Shown: positions 41,118-50,244, counted from the stretch's first letter. The stretch is DNA of 64,000 nt from Pelagirhabdus alkalitolerans (GCF_900096905.1 NZ_FMYI01000001.1:248001-312000); one strand, 5' to 3'. Numbers and translations: made by a program. Notes: generated by a model from the letters alone, not told the origin.

Positions 41118-42803
41118 TTATTTAACATTAAAGTGTGAAACCTCTTTAGATAAGTTTTCAGCGAGCTCAGCAAGTGATTCTGCACTTGATGTGATCTCTT
41201 CCATTGAGCTTAGTGACTCTTCTGAAGATGCAGCGGTTTGTTCCACACCAGCAGCAGATTCTTCTGAAATCGATGCAATTTCTTCGATCGATTCATTAAT
41301 TTGAGCACTTTCCTCAGTGATTTCTGTTAAATTCGTCGTCACCTTATCGATCTTAGCTACCATTTGATTGATCGAATCATTAATTGACGTGAAATTCTCA
41401 CCTGTTTTGGCTAATTGAGTCGTACCTTCATTTACTTCTTTATAACCATTTTCTAAGGCATTAACCACTGTATTCGTTTCTGTTTGAATACCATTAATAA
41501 TCGTTGTAATTTCTCTTACAGAGTTTGAAACATCTTCTGCTAGTTTACGTACTTCATCCGCTACAACAGCAAATCCTTTGCCATGTTCACCCGCACGTGC
41601 CGCTTCAATTGCAGCATTTAGAGCAAGTAAATTGGTCTGCTCAGCAATATCTTGGATCACATCAACTAATTTAGATACTTGTTGAGATTGCTTGTCTAAG
41701 CCTTCTACTTTTTTCACAGCATCTTGAACGATCGAATCAATCGTTGTCATTTGTTGGATCGATTGCTCCATCATTTGATAACCATCATCTGTTTTTTCAA
41801 TAACGGTTTTCGATTCACTTGAAACACTCTTCGCATCATCGTTTGATGCTTTAATTCGACGTAAGAACTGATCCATTTTCTCCGATAGACCTGAAACGGT
41901 TGTTGCTTGTGTTTCACTACCCGTTGACAACTCTTGCATCGTCGAAGCAATTTGTTCACTACCTTCTCTAACTTCCTCAGCAGACTGTGTTAACTCTTCA
42001 CTTGCACTCGATACATTCTCACTTGCATCAGACACACTTTCAATCACTGAACGCAAGTCTTCTTGCATTTGATTGGTTGAACCAATTAATTCAGCAAATT
42101 CATCTTTACGTTTTGTTTTTAATGCTGCACCTGTCAGAGTACCGTTTGCGATCTCTTTCATTCTCTTCGAAAGGTCAGATAGTGGGCGGGATGTAGACTG
42201 ACCCATGAAAATCCCCAGGGCTATAGCAAAAATAATAGCACCAATAGCAATAGCAATCACGATCAGCTGAGCCATTTCATATGTTTGGCGGCTTTCATTA
42301 TAATCTTGTTCAGCATAGGCTAAATTGTAGTTCCGAAGCTCCTCTAAGTTACTACGGAATGTTCTAAAGGCATCCCCACCATCTACAATACAAATTGCAG
42401 CATCTTCAAATTCATCATTAATGAGCATTTGCGCATTACTTCTCACACTGGAACTATAAATATCCCAATTTCGTTCAATCGTTTCAACTAGTTCAGCTTC
42501 TTGTGGTTCTAGATTACCTGATTGATACGTTTGAATCAGTTCATCAACGTGATCCGCATTTTCAATGGCGCTTCCTGCACGCGATGAATCTTCTTCTGTT
42601 ACACCGGATAACATATGAACCCGTGTATTTTCAGCTAATTGAATCGTTTCTGCAACTAAAGCTAGCGGTTCCACACGATTTCTATAGAGCAATTCATTGT
42701 AATTGTTAACATTTCCTAAACTCATCATCGCAACCACTGCCACTACTACAAGCAGTAAAACAATGCTTAAATACGATGTAATCAACTTACCTTTTACTTT
42801 CAT
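41118..42803 (-). CDS. Transmembrane methyl-accepting chemotaxis protein
   Basis: 561 residues. TM1 is about residues 8-28 (LITSYLSIVLLLVVVAVVAM); a helical 4HB-type sensor domain of about 150 residues follows with YRNRVEPLALVAETIQLAEN; TM2 is about 185-210. HAMP is at about 210-262, then a signalling domain with the tip TNLLALNAAIEAARAGEHGK and GFAVVADEVRKLAEDVSNSV. The sensor domain contains one Cys (AAICIVDGG), unusual for this type. Presence of chemoreceptors implies a motile relative, but no che or flagellar genes are in the window. AGAAGGGG precedes the ATG. Confidence 0.93.
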   Translation of the reverse strand: MKVKGKLITSYLSIVLLLVVVAVVAMMSLGNVNNYNELLYRNRVEPLALVAETIQLAENTRVHMLSGVTEEDSSRAGSAIENADHVDELIQTYQSGNLEPQEAELVETIERNWDIYSSSVRSNAQMLINDEFEDAAICIVDGGDAFRTFRSNLEELRNYNLAYAEQDYNESRQTYEMAQLIVIAIAIGAIIFAIALGIFMGQSTSRPLSDLSKRMKEIANGTLTGAALKTKRKDEFAELIGSTNQMQEDLRSVIESVSDASENVSSASEELTQSAEEVREGSEQIASTMQELSTGSETQATTVSGLSEKMDQFLRRIKASNDDAKSVSSESKTVIEKTDDGYQMMEQSIQQMTTIDSIVQDAVKKVEGLDKQSQQVSKLVDVIQDIAEQTNLLALNAAIEAARAGEHGKGFAVVADEVRKLAEDVSNSVREITTIINGIQTETNTVVNALENGYKEVNEGTTQLAKTGENFTSINDSINQMVAKIDKVTTNLTEITEESAQINESIEEIASISEESAAGVEQTAASSEESLSSMEEITSSAESLAELAENLSKEVSHFNVK

Positions 42804-42910
42804 CTCAAAACCCCTTCTCTTTTCTAATCTGATTCTTTTTATGTACGCCTTTTTAAGGATTACCTCTTTTTTATCGGTTTATTTTTTGAAAATTCAAGCT
42901 AAAAATCTTA

Positions 42911-42941
42911 AAAAAACCCGATTAATCATCGATTAACCGAG
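42911..42941 (-). terminator. Terminator of the metQNI-oxidase operon
   Basis: Minus-strand CTCGGTTAATC / GATTAATCGGG stem (with G-U pairs) around a GAT loop, followed by TTTTTT (42911-42916). It overlaps the last codons of the oxidase gene. Confidence 0.82.
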
Positions 42942-44041
42942 TTTGTAATAACAGAAGTATCAATCTTTTTGACTTGATTAACACCGAGTATGGCTAAGCT
43001 TGTATCTAAATCTTTCGTGAAATTATTTAACACTTGATCAACGCCCGCTTCACCATCGACTAGAGCATACGTGTAAGGGCGGCCGATTAAAACAGCATCT
43101 GCTCCTATAGCTAAAGCCTTTAGCACATCAGGCGCACCTCGCACACCCCCATCAACAAGAATAGGAATATCATCACCGATTTCTTGTCGAATCGTCTGCA
43201 ACGCTTTTAGTGCAGATTGTGTGCCATCAAGCTGTCTGCCACCATGGTTTGAAACAATTAAACCGTCAATTCCTTCTTCCACAGCGAGTTTGGCATCATC
43301 GACGTGCATAACACCCTTTAGAATAATTGGTAAATCAGTGATCTTTTTTAACCAACGAATATTCGACCATGTTAAATCTTGTTTGAACAAAATTGATTTG
43401 ATTTCATCAATTAATTCCGCTTCACTTAAATCATGATTTGGGTTATATTTCTCTTGGAATACAGGATCTGTTAAAAAATTCTCAATCCCTGCTCCAGTGT
43501 TGATAGGTGAATAACCATTACTCAGATCAACTTCACGATGTCCTAAATAAGGGGTATCAACCGTCACAACAATCGCATCAAACCCACTTTTCTCCGCACG
43601 TTTGACAAAACTCTCACATACGTCTTGATCATTTGGCCAGTATAGCTGAAAGTAATGTGGTACGTCTCTCATAATTTCACTTACTTCTTCAATCGACGTT
43701 GAAGAAACAGTACTCATAATATAGGGAACCTTTGCTTTTTGGGCACTTTTAGCTGAAGCTCGCTCAGCATCTGGATGAACAATCCGTTGAAAGCCAACAG
43801 GTGCTAATAAAAAAGGTACAGCTAGCGATTGATTTAATAACTTAATTGAAAGATCGCGATTTGATACATCTTTTAATACACGAGGTACCAATTCAAGATC
43901 ATTAAATGCTTCGCGATTTTTTACTAACGTTTGTTCTTGATTCGATCCGCTTTGGACATAGCCAAAAGCGCCTTTTGAAAGGCGCTTTTTCGCATAGTGT
44001 TCCCAGTCCTCATAGCGAATTCTCGCATTTGTCTCAGACAT
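42926..44041 (-). CDS. FMN-dependent alpha-hydroxy-acid oxidase (lactate oxidase-like)
   Basis: 371-residue TIM-barrel flavoenzyme that oxidises L-2-hydroxy acids to 2-oxo acids. Motifs: VPFLLAPVGFQRIVHPDAER (FMN), YIMSTVSSTSIEEVSE, FQLYWPNDQDV, DAIVVTVDTPYLGHRE, ILKGVMHVDDAKLAVEEG with the FMN lysine, and the catalytic His in GLIVSNHGGRQLDGT followed by VDGGVRGAPDVLKALAIGAD. It begins 10 bases after metI, within the SAM-riboswitch operon, so the substrate may be a methionine-related 2-hydroxy acid rather than lactate (inference). The start at 44041 follows AGAGGTG. Confidence 0.88.
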   Translation of the reverse strand: MSETNARIRYEDWEHYAKKRLSKGAFGYVQSGSNQEQTLVKNREAFNDLELVPRVLKDVSNRDLSIKLLNQSLAVPFLLAPVGFQRIVHPDAERASAKSAQKAKVPYIMSTVSSTSIEEVSEIMRDVPHYFQLYWPNDQDVCESFVKRAEKSGFDAIVVTVDTPYLGHREVDLSNGYSPINTGAGIENFLTDPVFQEKYNPNHDLSEAELIDEIKSILFKQDLTWSNIRWLKKITDLPIILKGVMHVDDAKLAVEEGIDGLIVSNHGGRQLDGTQSALKALQTIRQEIGDDIPILVDGGVRGAPDVLKALAIGADAVLIGRPYTYALVDGEAGVDQVLNNFTKDLDTSLAILGVNQVKKIDTSVITNSVNR

Positions 44042-44051
44042 ATTCACACCT

Positions 44052-44720
44052 CTAGTCTTTTTTAGCACGCTCTGCTAATCGGTTACCAATCGTTTGGATC
44101 AATTGAATAATGACCACTAAAATGATGATCGTAAAATACATCACTTCTGGTTCGTAACGCAGATGACCAAATCGGTAGGCAACATCACCAAGGCCACCAG
44201 CTCCGACAAGGCCAGCCATAGCGGTCGCACCAATCAACGCAATCACCGCAATAGTAATGCCTAAAATAATTGACGGCTTCGCTTCTCTAACCATCACATG
44301 CCAAATAATATCTTTTGTTTTAATGCCCATTGCTTCATACGCTTCAAGTACACCTTTATCAACTTCTAAAAGAGCAGATTCCATCAGTCGTGCAATAAAT
44401 GGTGCTGTGAAAATCACAAGGGGAACAATAACGCCACGAACCCCCATCGACGTTCCAACAATCATGCGTGTAAATGGTAACAGCGTGAATAAAAGAATAA
44501 TGAAAGGAATCGATCGGATAATATTAATGATAGCATTTAATGTTCGGTATATATATTTGTTTTCAAAGCTTTTATTCGGTCGTGTTGTCACGAGTAAAAT
44601 ACCGAGTGGCAACCCAATAATGATTGCAAATATTAAAGAAATCGACACCATTTGGAAGGTTTCAATTGTCGCATCAACAATTAAACCACCCCAGCGATCA
44701 AATAATTCAGTTACTGTCAT
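44052..44720 (-). CDS. metI: Methionine ABC transporter permease
   Basis: 222-residue membrane protein with five helices and the ABC permease EAA loop (GVLEAYEAMGIKTKDIIWHV). The N-terminus TVTELFDRWGGLIVDATIET and the GAGGLGDVAYRFGHLRYEPE stretch are typical of MetI. It pairs with MetN to import methionine delivered by MetQ. The start at 44720 follows GAGGTGG and lies 14 bp inside the end of metN, so translation is coupled. Confidence 0.94.
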   Translation of the reverse strand: MTVTELFDRWGGLIVDATIETFQMVSISLIFAIIIGLPLGILLVTTRPNKSFENKYIYRTLNAIINIIRSIPFIILLFTLLPFTRMIVGTSMGVRGVIVPLVIFTAPFIARLMESALLEVDKGVLEAYEAMGIKTKDIIWHVMVREAKPSIILGITIAVIALIGATAMAGLVGAGGLGDVAYRFGHLRYEPEVMYFTIIILVVIIQLIQTIGNRLAERAKKD

Positions 44721-45741
44721 AACCTTGTTCCACCTCACTTACTTGGACCCCTTGTTCTTCTAAGTAGGCCAGTGCTTTGTCTGTCTCTTCTTTTGGACCT
44801 TTAATATGTGCTGTTAATTTACCAAAAGGATGTTCTTTTAATTGAACAATATTACCTGAGAGAATATTGGTATCCACATTAAATCGTTTTGATACAGTCG
44901 ACAGTGCGGGTTGGTCTGCGGATGTTCCAACAAACGTTAAATCAATAATAGGCCCTTCTGATTCCAATTGCTCAATAAATGCTTTTGGCACATCACTTGG
45001 GAAAATACTATTCACAAAGCGACGCGTCGTTTGATGTTTGGGCGCTGAATAAACATCAATCACATTCCCTTGTTCAATGACCTCACCATTTTCCATAACT
45101 GCAACACGATCACAAATCTTTTGAATAACGTGCATTTCGTGTGTGATGAGAAGGATGGTAATACCTAATTCTGCATTGATTTTCAGCAGTAAGTTAAGGA
45201 TCGAATCCGTCGTATCCGGGTCAAGCGCACTCGTTGCCTCATCACTTAGTAATACATCTGGTTCATGGGAAAGAGCCCGGGCAATAGCAACACGTTGCTT
45301 TTGCCCGCCTGAGAGTTGATTAGGAAAGACATCTTTTTTATCCTTTAATCCCACAATGTCTAAATATTTATCGACACGTTTTTTTATCTCACTTTTTTCA
45401 ACACCTGTTAATTTAAGTGGAATGGCAATATTGTCATAAACATTGGCTGTTTTTAATAAATTGAACCCTTGAAAAATCATGCCGATGTTTTGTCTCGCTT
45501 GTCTGAGTTGCTCTGTTGTCATGTCATTTAACACATTGCCATTAATCGAAACCTCACCTGAAGTTGGCACTTCTAAATGATTCACACAGCGTACAAGTGT
45601 ACTTTTACCAGCACCACTGTAACCAATCACACCAAAGATCTCACCCTTTTGAACGGTTAAACTGACATCACTTAGTGCTGTAATCGGTTCGCCATTTTTT
45701 TTCGATGGGAATGTTTTATGAATATTCTTTAATTCAATCAT
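44707..45741 (-). CDS. metN: Methionine ABC transporter ATP-binding protein
   Basis: 344-residue ATPase. Walker A GYSGAGKSTLVRCVN, signature LSGGQKQRVAIARAL, Walker B DVLLSDEATSALDPDTTDS, H-loop LLITHEMHVIQ. A C-terminal NIL (ACT-like) domain, from about residue 265, binds methionine and gives trans-inhibition in MetN proteins; that extension is present. It lies between metQ and metI in the SAM-riboswitch operon. Confidence 0.95.
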   Translation of the reverse strand: MIELKNIHKTFPSKKNGEPITALSDVSLTVQKGEIFGVIGYSGAGKSTLVRCVNHLEVPTSGEVSINGNVLNDMTTEQLRQARQNIGMIFQGFNLLKTANVYDNIAIPLKLTGVEKSEIKKRVDKYLDIVGLKDKKDVFPNQLSGGQKQRVAIARALSHEPDVLLSDEATSALDPDTTDSILNLLLKINAELGITILLITHEMHVIQKICDRVAVMENGEVIEQGNVIDVYSAPKHQTTRRFVNSIFPSDVPKAFIEQLESEGPIIDLTFVGTSADQPALSTVSKRFNVDTNILSGNIVQLKEHPFGKLTAHIKGPKEETDKALAYLEEQGVQVSEVEQGYDSN

Positions 45742-45776
45742 CTCTTCAAAACTCCTAACCTACTGATCAATTTCAC

Positions 45777-46586
45777 TTACCAAGATGGAACAATAGAGCC
45801 TGCAAACTCATCTTCAATAAATTGTTTCACTTCTTCTGACTGATAGAGATCAATCACTGTTTGAACGACTGGATCGTCTTGATTTTCTTCACGAACAACG
45901 AGTAGGTTTACCCATGGAGAGTCACCCGGCTCAATAAAGATTGAATCTTCTGTTGGTACATAACCGTGCTCAATCGCAAAGTTTGTATTGATGGTAGCAG
46001 CATCTAATTCCTCTAATTGACGAGGGATTTGAGACGCTTCTAGTTCAACAAATTCTAAATCAAGTGGATTATCCACGATATCAAGGACTGTTGCTTGTGT
46101 TCCAGCTTCTTCATCTAATGTAATAAGACCAGCATCTTCAAATAACATTAAGGCACGCGCACCATTTGTTGGATCATTTGGAAGACCTAAGGTGTCGCCT
46201 TCTTCTAATTCTGATACATCATCAATTGATGTTGAATAAACACCCATTGGGAAGTTAATCGTTGTTGCGACATCAACTAAGTCCATGCCACGATCTTCAA
46301 TAAAGTCTATTAAAAATGGCTCATGTTGGTAACTATTCATATCAAGTTCACCTTCATCTAATGCTTGGTTTGGCATAACATATTCCGTAAATACTTCAAC
46401 ATTAATCGTAAGGTCTTCTTGCTCTTCTGCTAATTCTGCTACTTTTTCCATTACTTCTTCGTGTGGTCCTGCTGTTACACCGATACTTAACTCTTCTTCA
46501 GATAATGCATCACCATCACCCGCACCACACGCTGCTAGAACGAGTAGTAAAAAGCTAACACCTAAAATTTGAATTGATTTTTTCAT
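45777..46586 (-). CDS. metQ: Methionine-binding lipoprotein
   Basis: 269-residue substrate-binding lipoprotein of the NlpA/MetQ family. Signal peptide with lipobox LVLAACGAG (Cys20); mature domain ELSIGVTAGPHEEVMEKVAE, NQALDEGELDMNSYQHEPFL, then INTNFAIEHGYVPTEDSIF. Binds methionine, or a close derivative, outside the membrane and delivers it to MetNI. First coding gene behind the SAM riboswitch, so expressed when S-adenosylmethionine is low. Confidence 0.95.
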   Translation of the reverse strand: MKKSIQILGVSFLLLVLAACGAGDGDALSEEELSIGVTAGPHEEVMEKVAELAEEQEDLTINVEVFTEYVMPNQALDEGELDMNSYQHEPFLIDFIEDRGMDLVDVATTINFPMGVYSTSIDDVSELEEGDTLGLPNDPTNGARALMLFEDAGLITLDEEAGTQATVLDIVDNPLDLEFVELEASQIPRQLEELDAATINTNFAIEHGYVPTEDSIFIEPGDSPWVNLLVVREENQDDPVVQTVIDLYQSEEVKQFIEDEFAGSIVPSW

Positions 46587-46675
46587 CTTTATTCCCCCTA
46601 AATTTAATCGTCATCTCAATCAAACCATCCTGCCGATCCCCATAAGCTTTTAGTAGTTTAATCGATAAAGCTTTC

Positions 46676-46714
46676 AAAAAAACCTCTTCTTAAACAGACA
46701 TTTAAGAAGAGGTT
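46676..46714 (-). terminator. SAM-riboswitch terminator
   Basis: AACCTCTTCTTAAA / TTTAAGAAGAGGTT stem (46681-46694 and 46701-46714) with a 6-base loop, followed on the minus strand by TTTTT. Its 5' arm can pair alternatively with the AAGAAGAG segment at the end of the aptamer P1 helix, which would give the antiterminator. Confidence 0.92.
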
Positions 46715-46733
46715 TTAGTTAAACTAAGTTGTC

Positions 46734-46848
46734 TCTTCTTATCTTTCAAGCACGTATGCTTGCTGGATTTGGCACAATAACAATAAATAGATTGTCTGTT
46801 GCCGAAGCTTCAAAGGGCCAGTCCCTCCACCTCTCTGGATAAGAATTG
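46734..46848 (-). ncRNA. SAM-I riboswitch (S-box)
   Basis: The minus strand reads CTTATCCAGAGAGGTGGAGG, then GACTGGCCC, GAAGCTTCGGCAACA, GTGCCAAATCC, and GAAAGATAAGAAGAG, the conserved S-box blocks in order. P1 pairs the TTCTTATC and GATAAGAA ends. A terminator follows at once. Binding of S-adenosylmethionine is expected to stop transcription of metQ-metN-metI-oxidase. Confidence 0.95.
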
Positions 46849-46879
46849 ATTGATATGCGATTTTTTTATTGTGCCATTA

Positions 46880-46908
46880 ACTTTACAATGACATGCCTTC
46901 AATGTCAA
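46880..46908 (-). promoter_or_regulatory. Promoter of the SAM-riboswitch operon
   Basis: Minus-strand -35 TTGACA (46903-46908), 17-bp spacer, -10 TAAAGT (46880-46885), about 30 bases before the aptamer. Confidence 0.8.
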
Positions 46909-46950
46909 ATGTTTTTTGAAAATTCATTTTAATTTTTTTATTATGACAAA

Positions 46951-47736
46951 CTAATAACGATACATATCAGGTCTACGGTCCTGATAGATCGGGATTCTTT
47001 GTCTAATTTCATCAACATCGTCTAGGTTTACTTCTCCCACTAATGTTGTCATCTCTTCTTCTGCCTCTACCAACACATGACCCCATGGATCAATAATCAT
47101 TGAGTGACCACCAAATGTATTATTCGGATCTGCACCCACTCGGTTACAAGCCACTACATAGACTTGAGATTCGATCGCTCGTGTGATTAATAAATGACGC
47201 CAATGATCAATCCGTGCTTTAGGCCACTCAGCCACAACGACCAACATCTTCTGTTCACCTAAGAGATGCGTTCGGATCCATTCAGGAAATCGAATGTCAT
47301 AACAAATCACACCCGCCATGGGTTGATTTTCTAATTCAAACAAACCGTCTGTATCACCTTGAGTTAAATACTTTTCTTCATTCATGAGTCTAAACAGGTG
47401 CGCTTTATCATACTGTTTAACGACTTCACCATTTCGATCAATCACGACAAACGTATTGTAAAATTTATCGTGTTTCTTATTCGCAATCGATCCTGCCATG
47501 AAATGAACATGGTATGCTTTTGCTAATTGCTGGATAAATTCGATTGACTCGGCTGCATTTTCCTCAGCAATTTGATCAAACCGAGCGAGGTCATACCCTG
47601 TTGTCCACAATTCTGGTAAAACAAAGACCTCAACAGGGTCTGTTTCCATTTGCTTTTTTACTTGTTCTTTTACATATTCACGATTTTGAACAGGATCACC
47701 AAAAGCAATATCCATTTGTATAATTCCAATTTTCAT
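46951..47736 (-). CDS. mtnU: Carbon-nitrogen hydrolase, omega-amidase type (MtnU-like)
   Basis: 261-residue nitrilase-superfamily amidase. The catalytic Glu-Lys-Cys triad is visible: FVLPELWTTGYD (Glu), QYDKAHLFRLM (Lys), AGVICYDIRFPEW (Cys). Such enzymes hydrolyse 2-oxoglutaramate or 2-oxosuccinamate, the products left when MtnE uses glutamine or asparagine as amino donor, which drives methionine salvage forward. The start at 47736 follows AAGGAGA; a 47742 start would overlap the upstream gene. Encoded just after the hcxA-like gene and near mtnE. Confidence 0.87.
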   Translation of the reverse strand: MKIGIIQMDIAFGDPVQNREYVKEQVKKQMETDPVEVFVLPELWTTGYDLARFDQIAEENAAESIEFIQQLAKAYHVHFMAGSIANKKHDKFYNTFVVIDRNGEVVKQYDKAHLFRLMNEEKYLTQGDTDGLFELENQPMAGVICYDIRFPEWIRTHLLGEQKMLVVVAEWPKARIDHWRHLLITRAIESQVYVVACNRVGADPNNTFGGHSMIIDPWGHVLVEAEEEMTTLVGEVNLDDVDEIRQRIPIYQDRRPDMYRY

Positions 47737-47738
47737 AA

Positions 47739-48821
47739 TCATTCTCCTTGCGATGATGTCTCTAACGTTAGCATCGTCTCTTTTAATGCTTCGTGTGTAA
47801 ATGAACCGATGAAATGGATCGATTCCCCCGGTTTTAAAGCAGCTCTTGCGACACGATCAACAGCTGAATCGAATTGATCCGTGACACCTAAATCAGCTAA
47901 ACAAACTGGTAAACCCAGCTCTTTGTAATAGGGCATTAATCGATTCACTTCGTCATGTGCACCGACTAGTGCTAATTGAACAAGAATGCCGTATGCCACT
48001 TTATCCCCGTGTAAGTGATCATGGGTTTCATCAAGTGTTGTGAGCGCATTATGAATCGTATGTGCACCAGCAATACGGCCGTACCGTTCACCAAAACCAC
48101 CGACCATACCACCGACCATTATAATCGTTTCACTCACACGTATAAAGGCATCACTTGCTTGATTAGATTGTTGATCAGCTAAAGCCTGCGTGCCTTCTTC
48201 TATTAAGACATCTTTTGATAACTTAGCTGTTTGATACGCAATATCAACCGCAACGGGGCGTTTTTCAAGAGGAGCGATCAGTGCTTCGGCTTCATACCAC
48301 TTCGCCAGTGTATCCCCGATACCTGCTCTGAAATAAGCTGTAGGTGAATCTAAGATCAATTCCGGCTCAATCGCAACGAACCACGCATTATTGTCATACA
48401 CTTCATATCCGATAAACTGACCTGAAACATCATAAAAGACAGACAAAGGTGTCCAAGCTGCACAGTTGGATGCAAGTGTTGGAACAACTAAAAACGGGAT
48501 GTTTAATTGATTACCGACTGACTTAGCCAAATCAATGATTTTACCGCCACCTACAGCTACGACAAACTCTAGGTCGTTTGTTTGAACGATTTCGATTAAA
48601 CGCTCCACTTCCTCTTTTGTGCACTCACCATTATAGGCAATCTTTTCAACAGGAAGCTCGAGTGGTTCAATAAACCGTTCAGCCACTTGCCAAGACTCTA
48701 AACCATGCACGAGTAGTCCTTGTTTGAACCGTTGCCTATAAATCGCTTCTTTTAATTCATATAATGCGCCGTCATGACACCGGTAAATATTAGGTGCACC
48801 TTGCACTGGAAAAGTTTCCAT
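47739..48821 (-). CDS. Iron-containing alcohol dehydrogenase family protein (GldA/HcxA-like)
   Basis: 360-residue NAD(P)-dependent dehydrogenase of the glycerol-dehydrogenase-like group. Nucleotide-binding motif EFVVAVGGGKIIDLAKSVGN, then FLVVPTLASNCAAWTPLSVF; metal-site residues in RAGIGDTLAKWYEAEAL (Asp), GAHTIHNALTTL (His) and HDHLHGDKVAYGILV (His). The family includes glycerol dehydrogenase and HcxA, which reduces 2-oxo acids. Position between mtnU and divergent mtnE suggests a 2-oxo/2-hydroxy acid substrate, perhaps 2-oxo-4-methylthiobutyrate (inference). GAGGAGGG precedes the ATG. Confidence 0.8.
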   Translation of the reverse strand: METFPVQGAPNIYRCHDGALYELKEAIYRQRFKQGLLVHGLESWQVAERFIEPLELPVEKIAYNGECTKEEVERLIEIVQTNDLEFVVAVGGGKIIDLAKSVGNQLNIPFLVVPTLASNCAAWTPLSVFYDVSGQFIGYEVYDNNAWFVAIEPELILDSPTAYFRAGIGDTLAKWYEAEALIAPLEKRPVAVDIAYQTAKLSKDVLIEEGTQALADQQSNQASDAFIRVSETIIMVGGMVGGFGERYGRIAGAHTIHNALTTLDETHDHLHGDKVAYGILVQLALVGAHDEVNRLMPYYKELGLPVCLADLGVTDQFDSAVDRVARAALKPGESIHFIGSFTHEALKETMLTLETSSQGE

Positions 48822-48853
48822 TTGAGCCCTCCTCTAGTGTCGATCTACTGTAC

Positions 48854-48887
48854 TGTGAATTATCACACTGAGTTATTATTGTGTCAA
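48854..48887 (-). promoter_or_regulatory. hcxA-like promoter with TGTGA/TCACA palindrome
   Basis: Minus-strand -35 TTGACA (48882-48887), 17-bp spacer, -10 GATAAT (48859-48864). TGTGA-N4-TCACA (48854-48867) covers the -10, a possible operator. Confidence 0.65.
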
Positions 48888-48911
48888 GATTCAGAATTGT
48901 TCATCATTCTC

Positions 48912-48940
48912 TTTACATCCCTCATGTCTTTATTTATAGT
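48912..48940 (+). promoter_or_regulatory. mtnE promoter
   Basis: -35 TTTACA (48912-48917), 17-bp spacer, -10 TATAGT (48935-48940). No S-box is present between it and mtnE. Confidence 0.7.
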
Positions 48941-48979
48941 GTAAGTTAAACTGTCAATTTAGTAAGGGGTGTTTAAACG

Positions 48980-50152
48980 ATGCGTTCATTCGAATCATCA
49001 GATGCGATCAAACGATTACCCGATCAATTTTTTGCATCACTTGTTAAACGTGTGAAGGAGATGCAAGAAAAAGGGTACGATTTAATAAATTTAGGGCAAG
49101 GCAATCCAGATTTACCTACCCCTGAACGAATTATTCGCGTGATGCAAGAGGCCTCGACACGCAAGCAACACCATCAATATTCGCCATTCCAAGGCTATCG
49201 CTTCTTAAAAGAAGCGGTCGCTACTTATTATCAGAACGAATACAATGTCTCACTAGACCCCGAAACTGAAGTCGCAATCTTGCCGGGTTCAAAAACGGGA
49301 TTAGTTGAATTGAGTCAATGTCTATTAAATCCTGGTGATACCGCACTTGTCCCAGATCCGGGTTATCCTGACTATTTATCCGGCATCGCGCTTGCAAATG
49401 TCCAGGCAGAAATGATGCCTCTAAAAGAAGAGCATGATTTCTTGCCTCAGTATGATCAAATTGAGCCATCCATACTCGAAAAAGCGAAATTAATGTTTCT
49501 GAATTACCCGAATAACCCAACAGCTGCCGTTGCCGACCAAGCCTTTTTTAACGAAACGGTTGAATTAGCCAAAAAGCACCACATTGCTGTCTGTCATGAC
49601 TTTGCCTATGCCACGATCGGATTTGATCAACAAAAACCGATCAGTTTTATGCAAACAGAAGGGGCAAAAGACGTTGGGGTTGAAATGTTCACCTTATCCA
49701 AAGCCTATAACATGGCTGGTTGGCGTGTTGGGTTTGCTGTTGGTAATCCGTCAATTATTGCTCAACTTGAGGCCATTCAAGATCATTTGTACGTCAGCCT
49801 ATTCGGTGCCATCCAAGAAGCCGCTGCAGAAGCACTTAGCGGGCCTCAAGAGGATACAAAAGCACTTACCAAAACGTATCAAAACAGGCGCGATATTTTT
49901 ATCAATACATTAAGACAAGCGGGTTGGGACGTCCAAGCACCAAAAGGCACGTTTTTCTGTTGGCTAAAAGTGCCTGATGGCTTTACATCTCAGTCGTTTA
50001 GTGATTACTTATTGAATCATGCTCACGTCGTCACGGCTCCTGGTAATGGGTTTGGTGATTACGGGGAAGGTTATGTAAGATGTAGCCTTGTCACGTCAGA
50101 AGAACGCTTAAAGAAAGCCGCAACCCGTATTCAACAGCTAGGACTTTTCTAG
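48980..50152 (+). CDS. mtnE: Methionine-salvage aminotransferase
   Basis: 390-residue class I PLP aminotransferase that converts 2-oxo-4-methylthiobutyrate to methionine, preferring glutamine as donor. It is close to B. subtilis MtnE (YkrV) as I remember it: LPDQFFASLVKRVKEMQEKG, INLGQGNPDLPTPERIIRV, LPGSKTGLVELSQCLLNPGD, NYPNNPTAAVAD, the PLP lysine in MFTLSKAYNMAGWRVGFAVG, and GFGDYGEGYVRCSLVTSEER at the end. AAGGGGTG precedes the ATG. Divergent from hcxA-mtnU. No mtnA, mtnK, mtnB, mtnD or mtnW genes are in the window, so it may serve a partial pathway here. Confidence 0.9.
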   Translation: MRSFESSDAIKRLPDQFFASLVKRVKEMQEKGYDLINLGQGNPDLPTPERIIRVMQEASTRKQHHQYSPFQGYRFLKEAVATYYQNEYNVSLDPETEVAILPGSKTGLVELSQCLLNPGDTALVPDPGYPDYLSGIALANVQAEMMPLKEEHDFLPQYDQIEPSILEKAKLMFLNYPNNPTAAVADQAFFNETVELAKKHHIAVCHDFAYATIGFDQQKPISFMQTEGAKDVGVEMFTLSKAYNMAGWRVGFAVGNPSIIAQLEAIQDHLYVSLFGAIQEAAAEALSGPQEDTKALTKTYQNRRDIFINTLRQAGWDVQAPKGTFFCWLKVPDGFTSQSFSDYLLNHAHVVTAPGNGFGDYGEGYVRCSLVTSEERLKKAATRIQQLGLF

Positions 50153-50161
50153 ATGAACTAA

Positions 50162-50204
50162 AATAAAGCTCACGTTCTATTTTTAAAAGAACGTGAGCTT
50201 TATT
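50162..50204 (+). terminator. Terminator after mtnE
   Basis: Perfect 17-bp stem AATAAAGCTCACGTTCT / AGAACGTGAGCTTTATT with a 9-base loop. Confidence 0.9.
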
Positions 50205-50244
50205 GATTTTGTTTAAAGCTAGCGGTCCAAACATTATCAGCTAT

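Noticed and set aside
48822..48979. Second SAM riboswitch between the hcxA-like gene and mtnE
   Set aside because: The 158-bp gap is filled by two divergent promoters and has none of the S-box conserved blocks.
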